From positions 1 through 19,995 of the forward strand of contig JAEZAM010000112.1 in NCBI GenBank assembly GCA_023430465.1: DNA of 19,995 bases, read 5' to 3'. Below, in pieces: positions 6,891-15,900 of this stretch. The notes beneath the pieces are model-generated. The model searched no databases, was not told the origin of the DNA, and saw nothing but the letters and a program-made list of their open reading frames with translations. Position numbers and translations under genes: made by a program. The DNA comes from Bacteroidota bacterium (lineage in GTDB: Bacteria; Bacteroidota; Bacteroidia; Chitinophagales; Chitinophagaceae). Each line of letters opens with the position of its first letter. Within the stretch, counting starts at the first letter, position 1.

Positions 6891-7443
6891 ATGGAACTAA
6901 ATACAACAAACCCGAACTGTTTTACCTACCAGACAGAAGAATTACTTATAGAACTTTTAGGTGGTGTAAGAGTGGAAGGACTGGATAGAATGAGAGTAAC
7001 TATGAAGGTTACTTTAGTAAGCCGAAAGCATGGTGGCTATCTGACTAATCCAGAACTAGCTGGCTTATCAGTAAGGCATAACCTCGATCTATACAATGAT
7101 ACGCAGGTGGATAAGTTTGTAAGAAGAGTGGCAGAGAAGCTGGAAATCGGCAGTCTAGCTCTTACAAAAGCCATAGCAGAGGTAGAAGGCCAGCTTGAGC
7201 AGTACAGGGTAACACAACTGGATAAGCAGGAGATAAGGACGGTGAAGGCTTTAACGAAAGAACAACGAGAAGAGGCTATGCAGTTCTTACAACAGAAAAG
7301 CCTACTGGAAAGAACCAATGATCGATAAAAGTGGATCAATTGTAGAAGAAACCAACCGAGTACTCATGTACCTGATAGTTACCACCAGAAAACGCGAGCC
7401 ACCGATTACCGTGGCCTCCAGGTTACGGTCTGTTAACATATAA
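6891..7443 (+). pseudogene. Truncated mobile-element primase/helicase-type protein
   Basis: The first 145 codons (6891-7328) resemble, from memory, the N-terminal part of a larger Bacteroidota mobile-element protein annotated as primase or helicase, which has a P-loop ATPase region downstream. Recognisable parts are MELNTTNPNCFTYQTEELL, VRHNLDLYNDTQVDKFVRR and EAMQFLQQKSLLERTND. The frame then hits TAA at 7326. The adjacent frame from 7324 continues plausibly (DKSGSIVEETNRVLMYLI, then VTTRKREPPITV), so a few bases were lost near 7323. Similarity fades at about 7410, before any Walker A motif, and the second frame stops at 7441. The catalytic part is therefore absent. No strong ribosome binding site is seen. 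If translated, the 145-aa piece could at most be a fragment with coiled or helical character. Confidence 0.6.
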
Positions 7444-7594
7444 CTGTTTCTATAAAGAGATCTGCTATTCCGAGGGCAGTGCGGTTTGCTTTACTATAGC
7501 GGCTGCATCCAAATGTCCATCGCGAACACCCGCGGCGTCCAGCACAACCGCCTTATCGTAAACTCCGCACCTTCGGCGCTAAGCCAATTATATC
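7444..7594. other. Spacer after the broken primase gene, possible coding remnant
   Basis: There is no gene here. On the minus strand an open stretch of 37 codons (7578 down to 7468, with TAG at 7465-7467) reads VYDKAVVLDAAGVRDGHLD and then AAAIVKQTALPSE. It looks protein-like but has no clear start, and I cannot assign it. Composition rises back to GC-rich around 7500, so the junction between accessory and backbone DNA may lie here. Confidence 0.3.
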
Positions 7595-7602
7595 TAGCTT
7601 TG
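7572..7602 (+). promoter_or_regulatory. Putative Bacteroidota promoter of the cupin gene
   Basis: TAGCTTTG (7595-7602) is a full match to TAnnTTTG. TTCG (7572-7575) stands 19 bases upstream in the -33 position. The ATG at 7621 follows 18 bases after the -7 box, the same distance as for tex. Confidence 0.55.
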
Positions 7603-7620
7603 CGTGAGTAAAGAACTTCC

Positions 7621-7932
7621 ATGAACATCAACGATCTTCCCGCAAAAGCACTTGCACAAGGTCTCATCGGCCGGTACGCCCAAGGTAAAGAGATGACCCT
7701 TGGCTATGTTGAAATTCAACCCGGCAGTAACCTCGGGCTGCACTCGCATCCTCACGAACAAATTACCTACATGCTCGAAGGGGAACTCGAAATGCAACTC
7801 GGGGCTGAAACGATTACCCTCACTGCGGGTGCATACCTCGTGATTCCATCAGGTGTGGTCCACGGCGCCGTGGCGAAATCTTTTTGCAGATTGATTGATG
7901 TGTTTAGTCCGGTTCGTGAGGAATATAAGTAG
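7621..7932 (+). CDS. Small single-domain cupin
   Basis: This is a 103-aa protein made of one cupin_2 beta barrel. Cupin motif 1 is visible as GLHSHPHEQITYMLEGELEM (39-58), with His41, His43 and the acidic or Gln ligand at 46-47. Motif 2 is IPSGVVHGAVA (75-85), with His81. These residues normally bind one metal ion. The protein has no signal peptide and no extra domain, so it could be a small dioxygenase, isomerase or ligand-binding protein; the substrate cannot be told from sequence. ATG at 7621 fits the promoter spacing. It stands alone, convergent with the amidohydrolase gene, with an inverted repeat between them. Confidence 0.88.
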   Translation: MNINDLPAKALAQGLIGRYAQGKEMTLGYVEIQPGSNLGLHSHPHEQITYMLEGELEMQLGAETITLTAGAYLVIPSGVVHGAVAKSFCRLIDVFSPVREEYK

Positions 7933-7938
7933 TCCTTT

Positions 7939-7996
7939 GCGTCTTTGCATCCCTGGCGTCTTTGCGTGAAATTGCCTGCAAAGTGAGCAAAGACGC
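7939..7996. repeat. GCGTCTTTGC repeats forming a 10-bp inverted repeat
   Basis: GCGTCTTTGC occurs at 7939-7948 and 7956-7965. Its exact reverse complement GCAAAGACGC lies at 7987-7996, giving a 10-bp stem with a 21-base loop. The structure sits between two convergent genes and could act on both 3' ends. It belongs to the repeat family also found at 90-127 and 2508-2520. No T-tract is present. Confidence 0.6.
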
Positions 7997-8006
7997 AAAC
8001 GGTGGT

Positions 8007-9647
8007 CTATTTCCTGGCATACACTAATCGCCCGCCAATAAAAGTTTTTAGCACTTTGGTCTTTAAGATCGTGTCTTCGGTTGCAGTTAACAGATCCTGG
8101 TCGAGAATGATGAAGTCCGCCAACTTTCCTTTTTCCAGGCTGCCTTTTTCCCTCTCCTCGAAATTTCCCCTCGCCGCCCAGATCGTCATACCACGCAAGG
8201 CCTGTTCACGCGTCAGGGCATTTTCCTTTTGGTACCCCTCTTCCGGCCAACCCTTTGCATCCTTTCTTATGACTGCAGCATAAAATGTCTTGAATGGCGA
8301 GATATCCTCCACCGGGAAGTCTGTACCCAAAGGCAACCAGCCATTCTGCTCCATCAATTGCCGGTAGGCATACGCGCCTTTCACGCGTTCTTCACCTAAC
8401 CTTACGCCCGCCCAATACATATCAGATGTGGCATGTGTGGGCTGTACAGAAGGAATCACATCGATACGTCCGAACGTGGCGAAGTCCCGCTCATTCACGA
8501 CCTGGGCGTGTTCGATCCGCCAACGCCTGTCGTTGCCGGCCGCCAGGTATTTTTCATACGTAGACAAAATGATGCGGTTGGCACTGTCACCGATCGCATG
8601 TGTGCACAGTTGAATGTTATGCTGGCTGGCAAACCTGGCTACCGAATCGAAATGCGCCGCCGTACTTAATAAAAACCCGCTGTGGTTCGCATCGCTGTAT
8701 GGTTTTAATAAACACGCACCTCTTGAACCAAGGGCGCCGTCACCATACATTTTAATGCTGCGTATGTGCATGCGATCCGTTTTCACAATGCCGTTCTTTT
8801 TTAAATATTCAAAATTTGCCGGGTCATCGCTCAGCATCACATAAAGCCGCATTCGTAGTGAATCCTTTTCCTGCATTTTCATCAGCATCTCTGCTTCGCG
8901 AAATCCGAGGCCACAATCCACGATGGTGGTAAGACCCATAGCGAAGCAGTTTGCTTCAGCCTGTTTCAGTGCAACATGCATTGCTTCCCCGCCAGCCGGG
9001 GGTATTTTGGAACTCACCAGCCCCACAGCATTATCGATCAATACACCCGTCAGACGCTCTCCGCCGTTCATCGTCACGATATCACCACCGGCAATATGAT
9101 CGCCGGCGCGGACGCCTGCGTCTGTCAGTGCCTTTTCATTGGCGATGGCTGCATGGCCATCGATCCGCTCCAGGATCACTGGCCTGCCAGGAAAAAGGCG
9201 GTTGAGTTCACGGTTGTCCGGAAACTCTTTTGTTGGCCAGTCATTCTGATCCCATCCACGCCCTACGATCCATCCTTCAGGATGTTTAGCGGCGAAATCC
9301 TTTACCCTTGCGAGCACTTCCTCCCAACTCTCTGTGCCCGTCAAATCTGCAGTTTGCAATCCAACCGAGTACCCAACAAAATGCGCATGCGCATCGATAA
9401 ACCCTGGATAGATCGCTTTGCCGCCGGCATCCATTCGTTCCCGGATATCATAGATCGCTTCGAGGGAATCTTTTTTACCCGTCGCGAGAATCCGGCCATC
9501 TGCCACTACCATGGCCTCGGCTTTGGTGAAATTGTCATCGACCGTATAGATGACGGCATTAAAGATCAGCAGATCCGCCTTGGGTCGTGAAGCACAGGAA
9601 AGAAGGAGGCAGGTGAGTGAGATCAACAAAAAGATATGGAGGCGCAT
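8007..9647 (-). CDS. YtcJ-like metal-dependent amidohydrolase, lipoprotein
   Basis: This is a 546-aa member of the amidohydrolase superfamily, Amidohydro_3/YtcJ group. The N-terminus is a lipoprotein signal: a hydrophobic stretch and then the lipobox LLSC with Cys18, so the enzyme should be anchored to a membrane outside the cytoplasm. Metal-site motifs are present in the usual order: PGFIDAHAHF (His87, His89), IKMYGDGALGSRG (Lys299, the usual carbamylated lysine), CTHAIGD (His350), IEHAQ (His380) and GTDFPVED (Asp443). The C-terminal beta strands KGKLADFIILDQD complete the composite barrel. Members hydrolyse amide or related bonds in varied small molecules; the substrate here is unknown. It is transcribed away from the giant gene across a 312-base gap. 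RNA from it would converge on the cupin gene. All key residues seem intact. Confidence 0.92.
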   Translation of the reverse strand: MRLHIFLLISLTCLLLSCASRPKADLLIFNAVIYTVDDNFTKAEAMVVADGRILATGKKDSLEAIYDIRERMDAGGKAIYPGFIDAHAHFVGYSVGLQTADLTGTESWEEVLARVKDFAAKHPEGWIVGRGWDQNDWPTKEFPDNRELNRLFPGRPVILERIDGHAAIANEKALTDAGVRAGDHIAGGDIVTMNGGERLTGVLIDNAVGLVSSKIPPAGGEAMHVALKQAEANCFAMGLTTIVDCGLGFREAEMLMKMQEKDSLRMRLYVMLSDDPANFEYLKKNGIVKTDRMHIRSIKMYGDGALGSRGACLLKPYSDANHSGFLLSTAAHFDSVARFASQHNIQLCTHAIGDSANRIILSTYEKYLAAGNDRRWRIEHAQVVNERDFATFGRIDVIPSVQPTHATSDMYWAGVRLGEERVKGAYAYRQLMEQNGWLPLGTDFPVEDISPFKTFYAAVIRKDAKGWPEEGYQKENALTREQALRGMTIWAARGNFEEREKGSLEKGKLADFIILDQDLLTATEDTILKTKVLKTFIGGRLVYARK

Positions 9648-9959
9648 AGCAATATATTATAGCGGCCAAGTTATGGGATCGTTTTGAATCGGAAAGAATT
9701 GATTATAGTCAAATACTTGCCTGCAAAAATCCGCAAACGCGCTATGGCAGCAGGCTTATGTGATAACCGGTCAGTGGAAATTTCCCAACGGTGTTTTTTT
9801 TCTGCCGTGAAAGCTGTAATTTTCCGCCCGATTCTATCTCCATCTTATTGAAACCTCCCAGGTATCCGCCGGGCAACCAAGACTAAGCACAATATCCCTT
9901 CTAAAGAACTCCGGATTACAGGCGTCTGACTTTTACATCAAATAAACCAAGGATTCGTC
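9648..9959. other. Divergent intergenic region
   Basis: This 312-base gap lies between the minus-strand amidohydrolase and the plus-strand giant gene and should hold both promoters. On the minus strand a TATAATATATTG stretch lies directly before the ATG at 9647. On the plus strand TAATTTTC (9817-9824) is a 7-of-8 match to TAnnTTTG with a T-run upstream. Neither is strong. I see no gene, tRNA or strong hairpin here. Confidence 0.35.
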
Positions 9960-12900
9960 ATGCTCACGAAGTTCCGCTGGACTGACTGCAAGCCATTGCT
10001 GCTTAGCTTCCTGTCTATGCTTGCGTGTGTTCAATTATTGAATGCACAAAACCCTATTGTTACTGAAAATGCGTTAGCGGGTAATCCGCGGTCTGAATGG
10101 GATATCAGCGGGGCAGGGGACCTGAGCATACAGGGATTCGCTACGGATATAAGCGTTAATAAAGGAGAGACCGTTCGTTTCAAAATTAAAAGTGCGGCTG
10201 CCTATACCATAGACATCTATCGGCTTGGATACTACAACGGCGCTGGTGCGCGCAGGTGGGGTGCCGGTACAGTGACTGCCTGGCCTCAAACACAACCCGA
10301 TCCATACGAGGACGCTACGGGTATAGTTGATTGCGGCAACTGGAGCGAATCTGCCAACTGGGTAGTTCCGTCCAATGCCGTTTCAGGCGTGTACATCGCG
10401 CGGCTTAAACGCACGGATAATAATGGCGCGAGTCATATAGTATTTATCGTGCGGGATGATGCCAGCACATCACCACTTTTTTTCCAGACCTCTGACGCTA
10501 CCTGGCAGGCCTACAACGCCTATGGTGGAAACAGCCTTTATCTCGGCAGTACAAACCTGCCCGGCGGTCATGCCTCCAAAGTCAGTTATAACCGTCCCTT
10601 CGTAACCCGCAATGGCGGCGGTGGTGGTGGCCCTTCTGAAGACTGGATCTTCAATGCAGAGTATCCCATGATCCGCTTCCTCGAGCGCAATGGATACCAC
10701 GTCACTTATACTACTAACGTGGATGCGGCACGTCGCGGCAATCTGATCCTCAATCACAAAGTTTTCCTTTCTGTAGGTCACGATGAATACTGGTCGCTTG
10801 AGCAACGCAATAACGTAGAAGCAGCCCGCAATGCCGGCGTTCACCTGGCCTTTTTCAGCGGTAATGAAGTTTATTGGAAAACAAGATGGGAGAACAGCAA
10901 AGCAGGTACCAGCACATCTCACCGTACCCTCGTTTGTTATAAAGAAGGGGATACCGGTGAAAATGTTTGCGGTGGAAAATGTGATAACACTTCTTCCGTC
11001 TGGACGGGTTTATGGAGAACAGGTGGTAATTATGACGCAGGAAAACCTGAGAATGCACTCACCGGGCAGATCAGTTGGGAAGGTACCACAGGTGCTATCC
11101 AGGTACCAGCCGATTATAAGAATCTCCGTTTCTGGAGAAATACATCCGTAGCCGCCCTTGGAACGGGACAAACTGCAACGTTCCCCAATGGTACACTCGG
11201 ATATGAGTGGGACTATGAGCAGCTTGGCGCCAGCAATCCTCCCGGTCGCATCACTTTATCCAGTACAACATTTGGAGGTAAGACACATAAATTATCACTG
11301 TATCGCCATCCCAGCGGAGCACTTGTATTTGGCGCAGGTACCGTGCAATGGGCCTGGGGTCTTGACAGTATTCATGATCGCGGCAATGGTCCTACCAATC
11401 GCGCTATGCAGCAGGCAACAGTTAACCTGTTTGCCGATATGGGTGTACAGCCCGCAACGCTCATGTCTACTTTGCAGGCAGCTACAGCGTCCACGGATTT
11501 GACAGCACCCCAGACAACAATCGGCACACCAGTGCATGGAAATACCTATCCGCAGAATGTTCCGCTGACTATCACCGGCACAGCAGTTGAAGCAGGTGGT
11601 GGCGTCCTGGTGGGAGTGGAGATATCGGTAGATGGCGGTACGACCTGGCAACTGGTGAATGGTACGACCAACTGGTCATATTCATTTACTCCGCAGGTAT
11701 CCGGCACATTGAATATACGCGTACGCGGGTTTGATGATAGCGGTAACATGGAAGTTCCCGGTGCTGCAGGAACGGCCGATAATGTTAACATAACTATTGG
11801 CAATGTACCGGTGAATTGTCCATGCAATGTGTTCACACCTGGGGCAGGACCTATCACACCAAGGGAGAATGATGGATCATCGATCGTACTTGGTATGAAA
11901 TTCCGCGCAACGCAAAATGGCGCCATCAATGGTATCAGGTATTATAAGGCTGTTGGAACAACCGGGCTGCATACCGGAACATTGTGGAGTGCGGCAGGTG
12001 CTAAACTTGCTGAAGGCACTTTCAACAATGAAACCGCGTCCGGCTGGCAGACACTGACATTTAATGCGCCATATCCGATCACTGCCAACACAACTTATAT
12101 TGTATCTTATCATAGCCCGAGCGGCGATTATGTAAGCACCAATTTCTATTTTGACCAGGCAGCCATTAACGGACCACTGCGGGGCCTGGCAAATGGGGAA
12201 GACGGACCAAACGGTTTGTATAAATATTCTGCGACGGTTACTGTGCCGACAGAAACATTCAGCAATGCGAATTACTGGGTCGATGTGATTTATAGCAGCA
12301 GTGCGAACCCTGACGTAACACCGCCTACGGTCTCGTCAGTACTTCCACTGAACAATGCAACAGGGGTATTGACCACTGCTAACGTCACAGCTACGTTGAG
12401 TGAAGTGATCAATCCTGCATCGGTAAATACCTCGAACTTCGAATTGCGCGGACCCGGTAACGTACTTATTCCCGCGACGATATCGGTAAGTCAGAACCAG
12501 TTAACGTTGGTACCGACTTCGGCTCTGGCGAATTCCACGGTATACACCGCCACAGTGAAAGGTGGTGCTTCCGGCGTGAAAGATCTGGCAGGAAATGCAC
12601 TGGCTGCTAACTATAGCTGGTCATTTACAACTGTGGCAGCACCTGTTTGCCCCTGCACCATTTTCCAGCCAACGGATGTACCGGCTATATTGCAGGAGAA
12701 TGATGGCTCTGCCATCGAGGTGGGGCTTAAGTTCAGATCCAGTGTGAACGGTTCTATCACAGGTATCCGCTACTACAAACCGGCAGGAATGACGGGAACC
12801 CGCACCGGTCATCTGTGGAACAGTGCCGGAGGCATTATGGCTACGGCTGTATTCCAGGATGAATCAGCATCGGGATGGCAGCAGGTGAATTTTGCTTCCC

Positions 12901-15900
12901 CGGTAAATATTGTTGCTGGCACTACGTATGTGGTTTCATATTTCAGTTCATCCGGTGACTATGTCAGCACCAATCCATATTTCACCCAGTCAGTGACAAA
13001 CGGACCGCTCACAGCGCTTGCAAATGGTGTTGATGGACCCAATGGGCTTTATACCTATACGGCTACCGGTGCATTCCCAACCAATAATTTCCAGACGAGC
13101 AATTATTTCGTCGATGTAGTATTCTCGACAACCGTTGCTCCTGATAATACAGCTCCTTTGATCACGGTAGTTACACCGGGCAATGGCACTGACGGCAACG
13201 CGATCAATAAAACGATCAGACTTACATTCTCAGAAACAGTCAGCCCTGCTTCGGTGACAGCGGCCAACTTTGAATTGCGGAACGCGGCCAATGCTGTGGT
13301 GAGTACAAGTATCAGTGTCAATGGCAACCTGGCGGTATTAACGCCAACTGCAGCCCTGACGTATTCTCAGGTTTATACAGTCAGGGTGAAGGGTGGTGCC
13401 TCAGGGATCAAGGACCTGGCCGGTAATGCGCTTGCAGCGGATTCGACATGGACTTTCACCGTAGTGGATGCGCCTGGCCTTGCTCCAACGGAAGGCGCAG
13501 GTGGTCCGATACTGGTAGTGAGTTCTGCCAGCAATCCTTTCAGCCGCTTCCCCGTGGAAATGTTGCGTGCCGAGGGTCTCAACGGATTCCATGCCCGCGA
13601 TATCTCGCAGGTGAATGCAACGCTGCTGAATAGTTATGATGTTGTGGTCCTCGGTGAAATTGCAATTACTGCGGCGCAGGCCAGCATGTTCAGCACCTGG
13701 GTTAATGCGGGTGGTACACTGATCGCCTTCAGGCCTTCTGCGGAGCTGTCATCTTTGATGGGCATCACCAAAGTAGCCGGTTCACTCACCGATCAATACC
13801 TGCTTATCAACACAGCTTCAGGTCCGGGTGCCGGTATCGTTGGTGAAACGATCCAGTTCCATGGTACCGCCGATCTTTATACATTGAATGGCGCCACGGC
13901 GATCGCCACGCTTTATTCATCTGTAAATACAGCTACAACCAATCCTGCGGTCACTACGCGGAGCGTAGGATCGAATGGAGGTAAAGCAGTAGCGTTCACT
14001 TATGACCTTGCACGCTCGATCGTGTACACCCGCCAGGGTAACCCTGCATGGGCGGGTCAAAAACGTGATGGCACTGCTGGTCCAATCCGCTCGGATGATA
14101 TGTTCTTTGGCGGTGGCGCTCCAGACTGGGTGAATCTTGACAAGGTGGCTATTCCACAGGCCGATGAACAACAGCGTTTGCTGACCAACATCATCATCCA
14201 GGGAAATATGCATCGCAAACCAATGCCACGTTTCTGGTTCCTGCCCGATGGTAAGAAAGCAGCCGTTGTAATGACAGGTGATGATCATGCCAACAACGGT
14301 ACTGAAGGTCGCTTCAACATACATAACACACAGGGCCCGAACAGTCCGCAGGATGTGAAGGACTGGAAGTCGGTGCGTGCGAGTTCTTATATCTGGCTCA
14401 ACACACCGATCAGCAATGCCACTGCTTCAACCCTGCAAAACCAGGGGCATGAGATTGCACTGCACCTGTTAACAGGCGCTGGCTGTGAAAACTATACAGC
14501 AGCCTCATTCGAAAATGATCTTTCTACACAATTGGCGCAATTTGCCACCTTGTTCCCCGGTCTCTCAGCACCTGTTACCAATCGCAACCATTGCATTGCA
14601 TGGAGCGACTGGGCGAGTGCGGCGAAGATCGAAGCGCAATATGGCATCCGCCTCGATGTTAACTATTACTACTGGCCAGCAGCCTGGGTTCAAAATCGAT
14701 CCGGTATGTTCACCGGCTCTGGTATGCCGATGCGGTTTGCAGATCTTGACGGCTCACTCATTGATTGCTACCAGGTAGCGACACAGTTGACAGATGAGTC
14801 AGGACTTAACTATACACAATTCACCAATGAGTTGCTTGATCGCGCTGTTGGTGCGGAAGGATATTACGGTGTATTCTGTGCTAACATGCACACGGATTCG
14901 GCCCAGCACATTGGTGCTACCTCGATCATTAATTCGGCTCAGGCGAGGGGTGTCCCGGTCATTTCAGCCAAGCAAATGCTGACCTGGCTTGACGGAAGAA
15001 ACAACTCCTCGTTCGGCTCGATGACATGGGCAAACAATACGCTCAGCTTCTCCATCAACGTACGCAACGCTGCGTATAAGCTCAAAACAATGCTGCCATT
15101 TTATGCAGCCAATGGACAGTTGACCACCCTTACCCGGAACGGAAGCGCGATACCATTTACTGTTGAAACGATCAAGGGATTGCAGTACGCATTCTTTGAT
15201 GCCCCTGCCGGCAACTTCAACTATGTAGCAACTTATGCAGCAGATGTGATCGCACCGGTGATCAGCAACATCGTGGCTGTACCAAATGCAGACAACACAG
15301 CTACGATCACCTGGACAACAAATGAAGGATCGGATTCACGTGTGGATTATGGGGTAACTGCCGGTATCCTGAACCTTAATTCGGTAAATGCTGCGCAGGT
15401 TACTTCTCATACAATTACACTCACCAATCTTGCCGCGGGCGTTACATATCATTTCCGCGTATCATCAAAAGATGGTGCCGGCAATAATGTGACCTCGCCT
15501 GCTGCTCCTGTTGCACCGCTGACATTCACGATGCCAGCCTCTCCCTGCTTTACTGATATCCTTGCTGGTGAATTCAGCGCAGGTACACCTGATGCGGGAG
15601 TAGTCGTAGCAGAAGAAGGCGATGGCCAGGTAATGCTGAAACCGTCATTCATGGACGAGTTTGCGGGTGCAGCCTTGGATCCTGTCTGGGGTGGTTCGGT
15701 CTTCAGCCCCGGCGGTTCTACCACGATTAGTGGTGGTGCAGTCGTTTTGAATGGTACTCATATCTACTCACCCGGTACATTTGGCCCGGGCACTTCGCTG
15801 GAGTTCGAGGCTAAATTTGATCTTGGTAACTTCCAAAGTGTCGGCTTCTCGATCGACCAGGCCTTCGATGGTAGTCCATGGGTGTTGATCGGCCAGGGGC

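Larger units (their letters stand above)
4708..7443. other. Decayed accessory stretch
   Basis: Starting right after the ATP-grasp stop codon, this stretch holds a 5'-truncated Rhs tail, an AT-rich tip with a small exported protein, a strong terminator, and a broken mobile-element gene. Hand-counted lines 5641-5700 and 6301-6360 have 28 % and 30 % GC, against 50 % in lines 8101-8160 and 9301-9360. I see no integrase, transposase, target duplication or terminal repeats, so boundaries are inferred only from where homology and composition change. It is best read as leftovers of one or more insertions. Confidence 0.5.

Noticed and set aside
7939..7996. CRISPR-like spacing of the GCGTCTTTGC repeats
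   Set aside because: Units are 10 bases, spacing is uneven, one copy is inverted, and no cas genes are present.
8976..9590. 204-codon plus-strand open frame
   Set aside because: It is antisense to the amidohydrolase lipoprotein gene, which has all catalytic motifs. No promoter or family match.
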